From: Nitrospira sp. | GTDB taxonomy: Bacteria; Nitrospirota; Nitrospiria; Nitrospirales; Nitrospiraceae | Direction: 5' to 3' | Assembly (NCBI GenBank): GCA_030653545.1 | Contig: JAURZE010000024.1 | Location: 248,001 to 312,000 of the forward strand | Length of the DNA stretch: 64,000 nt | The notes under the pieces: generated by a model | Databases searched by the model: none | What the model was told of the DNA's origin: nothing | What the model saw: the letters and a program-made list of their open reading frames with translations, nothing else | Shown here: positions 27,270-37,019 of the stretch, piece after piece | Position numbering within the stretch: the first letter of the stretch is position 1 | Layout of the letters: each line of letters opens with the position of its first letter | Translations under genes and position numbers: made by a program

Positions 27270-27298
27270 TAGACAAAAGAGCCCTAGTCCGTTAAGAT
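27270..27298 (+). promoter_or_regulatory. probable promoter of metK
   Basis: TAGACA (27270-27275) and TAAGAT (27293-27298) are spaced by 17 nt, about 100 nt before the metK ATG. One mismatch in the -35 and two in the -10 make this a fair candidate. Confidence 0.5.
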
Positions 27299-27397
27299 TC
27301 AGCCAATTCTACAGAAACGAACCCGTCGCGGGCACAGTGCTCACCTGGCCAGACACCACACAGACGGTTTTCGACAACCAGAAACTAGAGGGGGTTC

Positions 27398-28546
27398 ATG
27401 AGAAACAACTATCTATTTACTTCTGAATCAGTCACCGAAGGGCATCCCGATAAGATTGCCGATCAGATTTCCGACGGAATCCTTGATGCAATCCTTGCCC
27501 AGGACAAATACTCGCGCGTCGCCTGCGAGACGATTCTCACGACCGGCATCGCCTTTGTCGCCGGTGAAATCTCGACCAAGGCCTATGTGGAAATTCCCGA
27601 TATCATCCGCGAGGTGATTAGGGATGTCGGCTATAACGATGCCTCCTGGGGCTTCGACTCCCACACCTGTTCGGTCCTGACAGCCATCCACCAGCAATCC
27701 GGCGATATCGCCATGGGTGTGGACTCCGGTGGCGCGGGAGACCAGGGTTTGATGTTCGGCTACGCCACCAACGAAACCACCGAGTTGATGCCGATGCCGA
27801 TCGTCCTGGCTCATCGCCTCACCAAGCGCCTCGCCGAAGTGCGCAAGAAGAAAATTCTCAACTGGGTGCGCCCGGACGGCAAGTCCCAGGTGACCGTCGA
27901 ATACAAGAACGGGAAACCCGTGCGCATCGATACGATCGTCGTATCCACGCAGCATAGCCCCGACGTCACCAATAAGCAGATCGAACGGGACATCATGGAG
28001 AAGGTCATCAAGCCCGTCATGCCGAAGGGGCTCTATAACCCGACCAGCGTGAAGCACCACATTAACCCGACCGGCCGCTTCGTGGTCGGTGGTCCGATGG
28101 GTGATACAGGTCTTACCGGTCGCAAGATCATCGTCGATACCTACGGTGGCCACGGCAGCCACGGAGGCGGCGCCTTCTCCGGCAAGGATCCGACAAAGGT
28201 GGACCGCTCAGCCTCGTACATGGCCCGCTACATCGCCAAGAACATCGTCGCCGCCGGGCTCGCCGACAAGTGCGAAGTCCAGCTCGCCTATGCGATCGGC
28301 GTAGCCGATCCGGTTTCAGTGCTGGTCGATACCAAAGGCACTGAGAAGATGGCCGTCGAGAGTCTCGATAAGCTCGTGCGGAAGCATTTCCCATTGACCC
28401 CGCGCGGCATCATCGATCACCTCAAGCTCCGCCGGCCGATCTTCCGCAAGACCGCGGCCTACGGGCACTTCGGCCGCAATGAACCGGAGTTCACCTGGGA
28501 AAAGACCGACAAAGCCAAGGCCTTGCGCCGGGATTCAGGTCTTTAG
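27398..28546 (+). CDS. metK: S-adenosylmethionine synthetase
   Basis: MetK makes S-adenosylmethionine from methionine and ATP. The 382-residue protein has the family length and signatures: [20 protein letters not shown] at the N-terminus with the active-site His, [12 protein letters not shown] in the middle, and the glycine-rich [21 protein letters not shown] loop for the triphosphate. It ends with TAAYGHFGR. The ATG follows an AGAGGGGG ribosome site by 7 nt. It is followed by a strong terminator and then ahcY, so SAM supply and removal of its by-product are neighbours but separately terminated. The window's own SAM users include the radical SAM enzyme and the Rsm22-like methyltransferase. 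Confidence 0.97.
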   Translation: MRNNYLFTSESVTEGHPDKIADQISDGILDAILAQDKYSRVACETILTTGIAFVAGEISTKAYVEIPDIIREVIRDVGYNDASWGFDSHTCSVLTAIHQQSGDIAMGVDSGGAGDQGLMFGYATNETTELMPMPIVLAHRLTKRLAEVRKKKILNWVRPDGKSQVTVEYKNGKPVRIDTIVVSTQHSPDVTNKQIERDIMEKVIKPVMPKGLYNPTSVKHHINPTGRFVVGGPMGDTGLTGRKIIVDTYGGHGSHGGGAFSGKDPTKVDRSASYMARYIAKNIVAAGLADKCEVQLAYAIGVADPVSVLVDTKGTEKMAVESLDKLVRKHFPLTPRGIIDHLKLRRPIFRKTAAYGHFGRNEPEFTWEKTDKAKALRRDSGL

Positions 28547-28562
28547 TTGAGATAGTCTCTGA

Positions 28563-29918
<1,356 letters not shown>

Positions 29919-29947
29919 GACCGTCTCAGACACGCGCGAGTAAATGA

Positions 29948-29983
29948 AAAGGCCGCCTCATTTGAGGCGGCCTTTCTATTTTT
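29948..29983. terminator. bidirectional intrinsic terminator after ahcY
   Basis: The arms AAAGGCCGCCTC (29948-29959) and GAGGCGGCCTTT (29964-29975) form a 12-bp stem with a 4-nt loop, followed by TTTCTATTTTT on the plus strand. It ends the ahcY transcript. Confidence 0.88.
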
Positions 29984-30161
29984 CAGACCACACGGACAAG
30001 CCTTTTGATCAACTCGCGCTGACTGAAAATCAGCGGAGCGCCGTAGGCTCATGACCCTACGCGCTGACATTGGGATTCTCACAACCTCGGACTAAATCAT
30101 ATTCAAACCCAGTATGATAAAGTGTCAGCAGACGCTGAGGTCCTACCGATCGGAGGCTCCT

Positions 30162-31364
30162 ATGAGACCGACGAACGTCACTCCTCTCGACCTCTCCAAC
30201 TACAGCATTTCTCCTGACCAAGGGTTTCTGCCGTCAGATCCGCTTGAACAGCTGCCGGACTCGCCGGCACTGAACCAACTTGGGCACAAGCTTCCGAAAT
30301 TACTCAGTACGCGTATGGTCCGGCAATTCATCGACGGGCAGCGACAGCTACTCCCCACTATTCCTGCAACATGGCGAGATCAGGACTATCGCGCTGCAAT
30401 GCGGATACTTTCGTTCGCTGGTCATGCCTATGTGTGGGAAACACCAGATCAGCCAGCTGTAACTATACCTCCACTACTCGCTCAACCCTGGTTCGACGTG
30501 GCGCTGAAGCTGGGCCGGCCCCCGGTGCTCTCCTATGCGTCCTATGCGCTCGATAACTGGCGCAGGCTCGATTCCGCCAAGCCTATTCAGCTCGACAATA
30601 TTGTGCTCCTCCAGAACTTCCTCGGCGGCCTGGATGAAGAGTGGTTCGTGGTCATCCACATTCAAATCGAGCGGCAGGCAGGACCAGGGTTGGCCGGGCT
30701 TATTCAGGCCATGAACGGAGCCGCCGGCGATAAGCCAGACGAGGTGCTCGCCGGACTTCGATCACTCGCAGCCGCCCAAACCGCGATGAGAGACACGCTG
30801 CTGCGTATGAAAGAACGGTGCGATCCCTACATGTATTACAACCGCGTGCGTCCCTACATCCATGCCTGGAAGAACAGCCCTACGCTCCCCCATGGTCTCG
30901 TCTATGAAGGCGTGGCCGCCTATGCTGGACAGCCGCAACAGTTCCGCGGAGAAACCGGCGCGCAGAGCTCCATCGTGCCCTGCCTCGATGCCGGGTTGGG
31001 TATTTCCCATGCGCCCGATCCTCTTACGGTATATCTGCAAGAAATGCGGGAGTACATGCCTCCACGACACCAGGCGTTTCTCCGCGCGATCGAGCAGACG
31101 ACTGATGAGAAAGGCAGACCGCTGCTCTCTGGTTATATCCGCGACCGCAAATCACGTATTCCAGAGCTTTGGAATGCCTACTACACATGCGTCGATCTGC
31201 TGGCGCAGTTTCGCGACATCCATGTCGGATACGCTGATAGCTACATCCATCGCCAACACCAAACCCATGCCAGCAACCCCAGCGCAGTCGGAACGGGCGG
31301 CACGCCCTTTATGGCCTATCTCCAGAAGCACTTGGACGAGACGAGGAGCGCGATCGTTGACTAG
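30162..31364 (+). CDS. indoleamine 2,3-dioxygenase-family haem protein
   Basis: IDO-family enzymes open the indole ring of tryptophan with O2 at a b-type haem. The start at 30162 (MRPTNVTPLDL) follows CGGAGG by 5 nt. The 400-residue product aligns well by eye with human IDO in its C-terminal half: AWKNSPTLPHGLVYEG, FRGETGAQSSIVPCLDAGLGI, EYMPPRHQAFL, the proximal haem His in FRDIHVGYADSYI, and the final GTGGTPFMAYL loop. The motifs needed for haem binding are therefore present. No other kynurenine-pathway gene is nearby, and the next gene concerns iron. The physiological substrate is unknown; tryptophan or another indole is likely. Confidence 0.88.
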   Translation: MRPTNVTPLDLSNYSISPDQGFLPSDPLEQLPDSPALNQLGHKLPKLLSTRMVRQFIDGQRQLLPTIPATWRDQDYRAAMRILSFAGHAYVWETPDQPAVTIPPLLAQPWFDVALKLGRPPVLSYASYALDNWRRLDSAKPIQLDNIVLLQNFLGGLDEEWFVVIHIQIERQAGPGLAGLIQAMNGAAGDKPDEVLAGLRSLAAAQTAMRDTLLRMKERCDPYMYYNRVRPYIHAWKNSPTLPHGLVYEGVAAYAGQPQQFRGETGAQSSIVPCLDAGLGISHAPDPLTVYLQEMREYMPPRHQAFLRAIEQTTDEKGRPLLSGYIRDRKSRIPELWNAYYTCVDLLAQFRDIHVGYADSYIHRQHQTHASNPSAVGTGGTPFMAYLQKHLDETRSAIVD

Positions 31365-31418
31365 ACCCGTCACCCGGCGTATCGTTTCACACACTCAACT
31401 TACCTCTGAGGTCTCACC

Positions 31419-32381
31419 ATGCAGGCTGCTTCAGCCTATGACCCTCGCCTCGCACGGGATCTGATCCTCGACGAGCTATTCGATCTTTCCCTCTACAAAG
31501 CCCTTCGGGGTGTGACTCAACCGGATGTCCATGACACGTTGGATGAATTGATCAAGGTTGAAACCGCCCATCTCGCCTTCTGGCAGCGATTCTTCAATCT
31601 CAAACTGGAGCAGCTCGACCTCGGACGGCGTATCAAACTATCCATCATGATGCTGGTCTGCCGGCTCTTCGGCTCGACGGCCGTCCACCTGGTCCTCGAA
31701 GCGATCGAAGTGCACGGGGTGCGGAAGTACCTGGCCGTCTGGCGGGCCTACCAGGGCAAACCGCTGGCCGAGGCCTTGCGCGGGATTCTCATGGATGAAT
31801 TCAAGCATGAAGACGTGCTCGTCACGGCACTCACGCAGCGAAAGATCAACCCGGAAAAAATCCGCAATATTTTCCTTGGACTGAATGACGGCCTGGTGGA
31901 GATTCTTGGCGCGGTGAGCGGATTCTTCGGAGCCTTCGGCAGCACGACGATGGTGCTGATCGCCGCTTCGACCACGGCCGTCGCGGGAGCCCTGTCGATG
32001 GCCGCCGGTGCATTCCTAGCGCTTAATTCTGAGAAAGAAGTAAAATCGACCGAGGTGGCAAAGAAAATCTTCTTGGGCGAGGAATCGGAATTCACTCCGA
32101 TGGAAGAGCAACCGTTGTCATCGGCGCTGGTGGTCGGCTCAGCCTACCTGCTGGGCGCCATCGTCCCGGTCTTCCCCGTGCTGATCGGCGCCACCGATGC
32201 GCTGTTTTCTATCCTGACGGCCGGCCTTATGGTGGTGCTCGTGTCGACGGTCCTGTCGTTCTTGTCCGGCATGGACATCAAACGACGGATCGTGCTCAAC
32301 CTGGTGATCATCACCGTGGCGGTCAGCATCAGCTATGGCATCGGAATCGTGGCGAAGAACTACTGGGGGATTGCGCTGTAG
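31419..32381 (+). CDS. MbfA-like fusion of ferritin-like domain and VIT1 iron transporter
   Basis: MbfA-type proteins export iron and peroxide-linked iron stress products from the cell. The 320-residue chain has an N-terminal ferritin-like four-helix region (about 1-145) with candidate di-iron ligands in LDELFDLSLYKAL, KVETAHLAFWQRFF and LMDEFKHEDVLV. It then has a VIT1/CCC1 domain with five hydrophobic helices, starting NIFLGLNDGLVEILGAVSGFFG, the hallmark of the family. It lies 54 nt after the IDO-like gene on the same strand and meets the radical SAM gene tail to tail, 3 nt apart. Metal specificity is inferred from the family; manganese cannot be excluded. Confidence 0.85.
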   Translation: MQAASAYDPRLARDLILDELFDLSLYKALRGVTQPDVHDTLDELIKVETAHLAFWQRFFNLKLEQLDLGRRIKLSIMMLVCRLFGSTAVHLVLEAIEVHGVRKYLAVWRAYQGKPLAEALRGILMDEFKHEDVLVTALTQRKINPEKIRNIFLGLNDGLVEILGAVSGFFGAFGSTTMVLIAASTTAVAGALSMAAGAFLALNSEKEVKSTEVAKKIFLGEESEFTPMEEQPLSSALVVGSAYLLGAIVPVFPVLIGATDALFSILTAGLMVVLVSTVLSFLSGMDIKRRIVLNLVIITVAVSISYGIGIVAKNYWGIAL

Positions 32382-32384
32382 GCG

Positions 32385-34043
32385 CTATCGTGCGGAAAAC
32401 ATGGGAAGTTCGCGTGACCCTTCGGCCTCTCGTTGAATACGCTCCCGTTCAGCACGGGAGGCTTCCAAGACATCGTGCAGCATTTCGTCCGTCATTTGCG
32501 TCATCTGCGCCGCCGCATCTTTCATGTCGGCGTGCTCGACCGCGCGCGAGAGCACTTCGGATTTTGTCGCGCCTTTTTTCTGCCCCATAAATGGCTTGGT
32601 AATCAGGAATACCACGTCACGCACCGGCATGAACCGCAAGAATCGGCGGAGCAGACGAATCGTCTGGATCGGATAACAGAAGAGCTTGTACATGAACAGC
32701 TTCTGCAACCCCTTCTGCCGCACACGATTGATGGTTTCTCCCGGCAGACAGGTTGGATCGATTTCAGAGCACTTGAAGTATTTGTACCAATCAGTGGATT
32801 CCTGCACCAGCCCGCGTTTCACATACTCCTGCCACAGCGGGGTCCCCCGGTAGACACAGAGCCGGTTGAAACCGAACGTATCCAGCGGCAGCTTGGCGGC
32901 GAAGTCAAACGTAGCCTTCATATCTTCGACCGTCTCGTCAGGATTGCCGACGGTGAAGAATCCGTGCACGATCTCGATGCCGGCCTTCTTGGCATTCTTG
33001 ACCGCCGTCGTCACCTCGGCCAGCGTCTGTTCTTTCTTCAGGCGATCCAGAATCTTCTGACTGCCGCTCTCGATGCCGAACATGATGGTGCGGCAATGGG
33101 CCTTGGCCATCGCGGGAAAAAGATGTTGTGCAACGGAATCGACACGACCTTCGATGCCCCACTGAATCGTGAGCTTTTCATCCATCACACCGTTGCAAAT
33201 AGCCTCGATCCGCTTCGGCTGAAGCAGAAAATGGTCGTCTACGAAATAGACCGACCCGTAACCATGCTCTTCGAGATACTTGAGCTCGGCGACCACGTGC
33301 GCAGGCGTTCGCGCCCGCCACTTGCCCTCGTTGAAAATCGGAATGTCGCAAAATACGCAAGGCCAGGGGCAGCCGCGCGAGGTCTGCATCGTGGTAAATC
33401 GTTCCATCGACAGGACTGCCGGCACATCCAACGGCATCGACTCGATGAAGTCGAGCTTCAGACTCTCTCGATCAGGGAAGGGCCATTGATCTAAATGGCG
33501 TTCCATCGGACGGTTTGGATTGTGAACGACTTTCCCGTCCTTCATCCACGTCAAGCTGGCAACGGCTTCCGGGCGGTCAAAATTCGCGAGCAGATCAAGC
33601 AACAGCTGCTCACCATCACCACGGCAAACATAATCGATTTCGGGGCACTGCAATTTGACCAGCGGGGCATTAAGACTGGCAAAGACGCCGCCGAAAGCCA
33701 GTTTTACTTTTGGATTGGTTGCGCGAATCTGGCGCGCAAGAATTTTGGCGTAGGGATAACTGGTCGTACTCAGGAAGCTCAGACCGACGAGATCCGGCTG
33801 CTCGCGATTGATCTGATCAATGATGACGTCGTTCGGCGTGTCGGGATTCGCCTGATCGAACATCACGCACTCGTGCCCGGCCTGCTTCACAACGGACGAG
33901 AGCGACATGATGCCGATGGGCGGGAAACCCATGACACGGATATTGCCGTTTTTCGCGCGGGTTTTCGCCGGAAGCGCGTAGAACTGGGGATCGCGGACGT
34001 GGATGAGAAAAACTCGCAGACAGACTCCTTGGTTCGACTTCAA
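32385..34043 (-). CDS. B12-binding domain radical SAM protein (BchE-like class)
   Basis: This 552-residue enzyme has an N-terminal cobalamin-binding fold (about 10-150; LRVFLIHVRDPQFY, IGIMSLSSVVKQAGHE, DLVGLSFLSTTSY, LAFGGVFAS). The radical SAM core follows (about 205-400), with the cluster motif SRGCPWPCVFCDIP (CxxxCxxC) and FGIESGSQKILDRL. A C-terminal region of unknown role completes it. Such proteins carry out methylations, cyclisations or ring formations at unreactive carbons. Substrate is unknown; a lipid such as a hopanoid is possible given shc elsewhere in the window. The start is uncertain: a TTG at 34043 has no clear ribosome site, while a CTG at 34019 lies 5 nt after AAGGAG. Confidence 0.85.
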   Translation of the reverse strand: MKSNQGVCLRVFLIHVRDPQFYALPAKTRAKNGNIRVMGFPPIGIMSLSSVVKQAGHECVMFDQANPDTPNDVIIDQINREQPDLVGLSFLSTTSYPYAKILARQIRATNPKVKLAFGGVFASLNAPLVKLQCPEIDYVCRGDGEQLLLDLLANFDRPEAVASLTWMKDGKVVHNPNRPMERHLDQWPFPDRESLKLDFIESMPLDVPAVLSMERFTTMQTSRGCPWPCVFCDIPIFNEGKWRARTPAHVVAELKYLEEHGYGSVYFVDDHFLLQPKRIEAICNGVMDEKLTIQWGIEGRVDSVAQHLFPAMAKAHCRTIMFGIESGSQKILDRLKKEQTLAEVTTAVKNAKKAGIEIVHGFFTVGNPDETVEDMKATFDFAAKLPLDTFGFNRLCVYRGTPLWQEYVKRGLVQESTDWYKYFKCSEIDPTCLPGETINRVRQKGLQKLFMYKLFCYPIQTIRLLRRFLRFMPVRDVVFLITKPFMGQKKGATKSEVLSRAVEHADMKDAAAQMTQMTDEMLHDVLEASRAERERIQREAEGSRELPMFSAR

Positions 34044-34220
34044 CTACCACTGTGTGCGCGGACACCGGAAGGATGCGGCGGAAAGAGCAGGGGTTACAAT
34101 CAACAAGTGCAATCCCTGGCGTGAGACTAACACGATATCAGGTTGGGGGAAAGCGGATATTTCTCTTAGAGACTCCGCTGGAGCGAAGCCCAGTCAATGC
34201 GGAAGATAGGGGCTGAAACA

Positions 34221-34257
34221 GATCGGGGGTGCTGAGCGTCGCTCGGCCCCCCCGATC
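34221..34257 (-). terminator. terminator-like hairpin after sucD
   Basis: GATCGGGGG (34221-34229) pairs with CCCCCGATC (34249-34257), and an inner stem pairs CTGAGC with GCTCGG. It lies 21 nt past the sucD stop on the minus strand. The following bases are only weakly T-rich, so termination strength is uncertain. Confidence 0.55.
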
Positions 34258-34278
34258 ACCACACACCGATAGAAATGA

Positions 34279-35151
34279 CTAGCGGCCTAACGCGAGCTTG
34301 ATGGCGTTGCCGATCTCTGCCGGATTCTTCACAACCTTCACACCGGCTGATTCGAGGGTCTTCATCTTTTCAGCTGCCGTGCCCTTCCCGCCGGAGACGA
34401 TGGCACCGGCGTGGCCCATGCGGCGGCCTGGAGGTGCCGTGATGCCGGCGATAAAACTCACGACCGGCTTCTTCACATTCTTCTTGATGAACTCAGCGGC
34501 TTTCTCTTCGGCATCGCCACCGATTTCACCGATCATCACGATCCCCTGGGTCTCGGGATCTTTCTCGAACAACGCTAACACATCGACGAAGCCGGTTCCA
34601 TTGACCGGATCGCCCCCGATCCCGACGCAGGTAGTTTCGCCAAGACCTAAGGTCGACAGCTGGTGCACCGCTTCATAGGTCAGGGTCCCGCTGCGCGAGA
34701 CGACACCGACGATGCCCTTCTTATGGATAAATCCTGGCATGATCCCGATCTTCGCTTCATCGACCGTAATCACGCCCGGGCAGTTCGGCCCGATCAATCG
34801 CACATCGCGGCCATGTAAGGCTCGCTTCACCTTCACCATATCGTTCACCGGAATACCTTCGGTGATACAGATGATCAGCTTCACCCCGGCATCGGCGGCT
34901 TCCAGAATCGCATCGGCGCAGAAAGGCGGCGGCACGAAAATCAGCGATGTGTCACAGCCCTCTTTCTTGACCGCATCCCGTACTGTATTGAACACGGGAA
35001 TGCCTTCAACTTCCTGTCCGGCCTTCCCGGGAGTGACACCGGCAACGACCTTCGTGCCATACGCCTTGCACTGCGTCGCATGGAACGAGCCTTCCTTGCC
35101 CGTTATCCCCTGCACTACCACTCGCGTGTTTTTATTCACCAAAATTGACAT
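34279..35151 (-). CDS. sucD: succinyl-CoA synthetase alpha subunit
   Basis: Succinyl-CoA synthetase interconverts succinate and succinyl-CoA with ATP or GTP. In the reductive TCA direction it activates succinate. The 290-residue subunit has the CoA-binding Rossmann start [22 protein letters not shown], the NTP region [10 protein letters not shown], and the phosphorylated His in [25 protein letters not shown] (about 246). [17 protein letters not shown] is also typical. It is separated from sucC by an unrelated lipoprotein gene, which is unusual because the two subunits normally overlap or adjoin. It is the last gene of the reductive TCA cluster and is followed by a hairpin. Confidence 0.97.
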   Translation of the reverse strand: MSILVNKNTRVVVQGITGKEGSFHATQCKAYGTKVVAGVTPGKAGQEVEGIPVFNTVRDAVKKEGCDTSLIFVPPPFCADAILEAADAGVKLIICITEGIPVNDMVKVKRALHGRDVRLIGPNCPGVITVDEAKIGIMPGFIHKKGIVGVVSRSGTLTYEAVHQLSTLGLGETTCVGIGGDPVNGTGFVDVLALFEKDPETQGIVMIGEIGGDAEEKAAEFIKKNVKKPVVSFIAGITAPPGRRMGHAGAIVSGGKGTAAEKMKTLESAGVKVVKNPAEIGNAIKLALGR

Positions 35152-35179
35152 AGTCTCGTCCCTTCACAGACTCCCGTTT

Positions 35180-35752
35180 CTAAAAAAGGCCCTTCTGGTG
35201 CGCATCCTCAATGGTGGCTCGGTGCATGTCATACTGCGCAGCACTCAGCTTTGCCGCAGGACTGTCAGCAAACGGCATAGCAAACAGCAAGAAGAACTGA
35301 ATCCAAAACCCCATCCCTTGGCGCTTCTCGATCGTCCCGACCTCTTTCGACTGGCGATCTCTATAACTCGTTCGCGTCGCGAGATCTTGAGCAACATACC
35401 CGGGTATCATAGTAAACGTAATCGCGGATAGGGCCGCGGACCAGGAAAGACCCTCGTCTCCCGCCTCGATCACTGCAATGTCTGCATGCAAATCCGCGGG
35501 CGCACCGTTCATGATAACGGAAGAAAACACACCGGAATCAAGATAGGCCTTGACCGCCTGCTCACGGGAATCGCCGAGCCCTTCCTTCCCCTGAGGACCG
35601 ATTCCAGCGACATGGAGCGCAATAGACTTTTTCGCCGGCTGAACCGACTGCGGTGCGTGCTGCCCCGACACCGATGACGCCCCATCCCGGACCATGAGGC
35701 ATCCGGAAGTGCTCAACGACAGGAGGACAAATGTGATGATGACCCAGGGCAT
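35180..35752 (-). CDS. hypothetical lipoprotein between sucC and sucD
   Basis: I do not recognise a family. The 190-residue product starts with a lipoprotein signal whose lipobox is LSTSGC (Cys near 18). A Ser/Gln-rich linker follows, then a mixed domain with the Gly-rich SIALHVAGIGPQGKEGLGDS, a hydrophobic patch (ALSAITFTMIPGYVAQ, about 107-122) and another near the end (GFWIQFFLLFAMPFAD, about 150-165). The two late hydrophobic stretches could be membrane helices. It sits 76 nt after sucC and 28 nt before sucD on the same strand, so it should be co-transcribed with reductive TCA genes. The ribosome site is weak. Function unknown. Confidence 0.7.
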   Translation of the reverse strand: MPWVIITFVLLSLSTSGCLMVRDGASSVSGQHAPQSVQPAKKSIALHVAGIGPQGKEGLGDSREQAVKAYLDSGVFSSVIMNGAPADLHADIAVIEAGDEGLSWSAALSAITFTMIPGYVAQDLATRTSYRDRQSKEVGTIEKRQGMGFWIQFFLLFAMPFADSPAAKLSAAQYDMHRATIEDAHQKGLF

Positions 35753-35828
35753 TTTCTACACACAACCTTCCACGCACGCGCCGGCCCATGAACCGAAACT
35801 TTCTCACAGAAACAAATGCAGGCCCCGC

Positions 35829-37007
35829 CTACGCCGCTTTTCCGGTCAGCTTCACAATCTTCTGCGCCGCTTCCCACAAGTCGTTGGCCACTTCGAGTTT
35901 CAAGCCGGACTCTGCCAATAGCTTGCGACCTTCTTCCGCATTCGTTCCCTGCAAGCGAACCACCAGCGGCACCGTGATCTTCACTTCCTTGGCCGCTTCG
36001 ATCACGCCGTTGGCAATGCGCTCGCAGCGCACGATGCCGCCGAAAATGTTGATGAAGATGCCCTTGACGTTCGGATCCTTGAGGAGAATCCGGAATCCGG
36101 CTGCCACGGTTTCTTTGGTCGCGCCGCCGCCGACATCCAGGAAGTTCGCCGGCTCGCTACCCGCCAGCTTGATCACATCCATCGTCGCCATGGCCAGACC
36201 CGCGCCGTTGACCATGCAACCGATGTTGCCGTCCAGCTTGACGTAATTCAGATTGCTCGCACCGGCTTCGATTTCCAGCGGCTCTTCTTCGTTGAGATCG
36301 CGCATCTGCTGAACATCGGCATGCTTGAACAGCGCGTTGTCGTCGAAGGACACTTTGCCGTCGAGGGCGACGATCGTCTTTTCCTTGGTGATGATGAGCG
36401 GGTTGATCTCGACCATCGCCGCGTGCTTTTCCATAAACATGCGATAGAGATTCCCCATCATCTGAATGAAGGGGTTCATCACGGCCGGTTCGATCGTATT
36501 GAGACCGAGGGCAAACGCCACATTGCGCCCGTTGTAGCCCTGGAATCCCACGGCGGGATCGATCAATTCCTTGATGATCTTTTCGGGTGTCTTTTCCGCG
36601 ACCTCTTCGATTTCCATCCCGCCTTCGGTGCTGGCGATGAAGACGGGCCAACCGGAATCGCGATCCACCAGGATGCTCAGATACAATTCCTTGCTGATGT
36701 TCGCGCCTTCTTCGAGCAGGAGCCGATGGACCTGGCGGCCTTTGGGACCGGTCTGGTGCGTCACCAGCGTCTTGCCGATCAATTCCTTGGCCAGACCTGC
36801 CACCGCCGCCTTATCCTTGGTGATCTTGACGCCGCCCGCCTTGCCTCGGCCGCCCGCATGGATCTGCGCCTTCACGACAAACACGGGCGTGTTCAGCTCG
36901 TTGGCCCAGGCCGTCGCCGCTTCCGGAGATGTCACTTCTTTTCCGCGTGGGACCGGCACCCCGAACTGCGCAAACAACTGCTTCGCCTGAAACTCATGCA
37001 CATTCAT
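35829..37007 (-). CDS. sucC: succinyl-CoA synthetase beta subunit
   Basis: This is the nucleotide-binding subunit of succinyl-CoA synthetase. The 392-residue protein has an ATP-grasp domain beginning MNVHEFQAKQLFAQFGVPVP. It has VKAQIHAGGRGKAGGVKI for the nucleotide, the catalytic stretch EINPLIITKEKTIVALDGKVSFDDNA, and a CoA-ligase-like C-terminal domain with LDVGGGATKETVAAGFRILL and FINIFGGIVRCERIANGVI. It is 12 nt before frdA in the direction of transcription (frdA upstream). All catalytic segments look intact. ATP versus GTP preference cannot be read from sequence by eye. Confidence 0.97.
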   Translation of the reverse strand: MNVHEFQAKQLFAQFGVPVPRGKEVTSPEAATAWANELNTPVFVVKAQIHAGGRGKAGGVKITKDKAAVAGLAKELIGKTLVTHQTGPKGRQVHRLLLEEGANISKELYLSILVDRDSGWPVFIASTEGGMEIEEVAEKTPEKIIKELIDPAVGFQGYNGRNVAFALGLNTIEPAVMNPFIQMMGNLYRMFMEKHAAMVEINPLIITKEKTIVALDGKVSFDDNALFKHADVQQMRDLNEEEPLEIEAGASNLNYVKLDGNIGCMVNGAGLAMATMDVIKLAGSEPANFLDVGGGATKETVAAGFRILLKDPNVKGIFINIFGGIVRCERIANGVIEAAKEVKITVPLVVRLQGTNAEEGRKLLAESGLKLEVANDLWEAAQKIVKLTGKAA

Positions 37008-37019
37008 GCTGTACCCCTC

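Larger units (their letters stand above)
27027..27397. other. 371-nt divergent intergenic region between resB and metK
   Basis: No gene is visible here. It holds a very good minus-strand promoter for resB and a fair plus-strand promoter for metK. I looked for SAM-binding riboswitch sequence in the metK leader (about 90 nt) and did not recognise one. Confidence 0.7.

Noticed and set aside
27299-27397. Possible SAM riboswitch in the metK leader
   Set aside because: No recognisable SAM-I, SAM-II or SAM/SAH core could be found in the short leader.
30015-30068. Two copies of CGCGCTGAC 45 nt apart near small hairpins upstream of the IDO-like gene
   Set aside because: Only two 9-bp copies with no array or known operator; too little to call a repeat or CRISPR.
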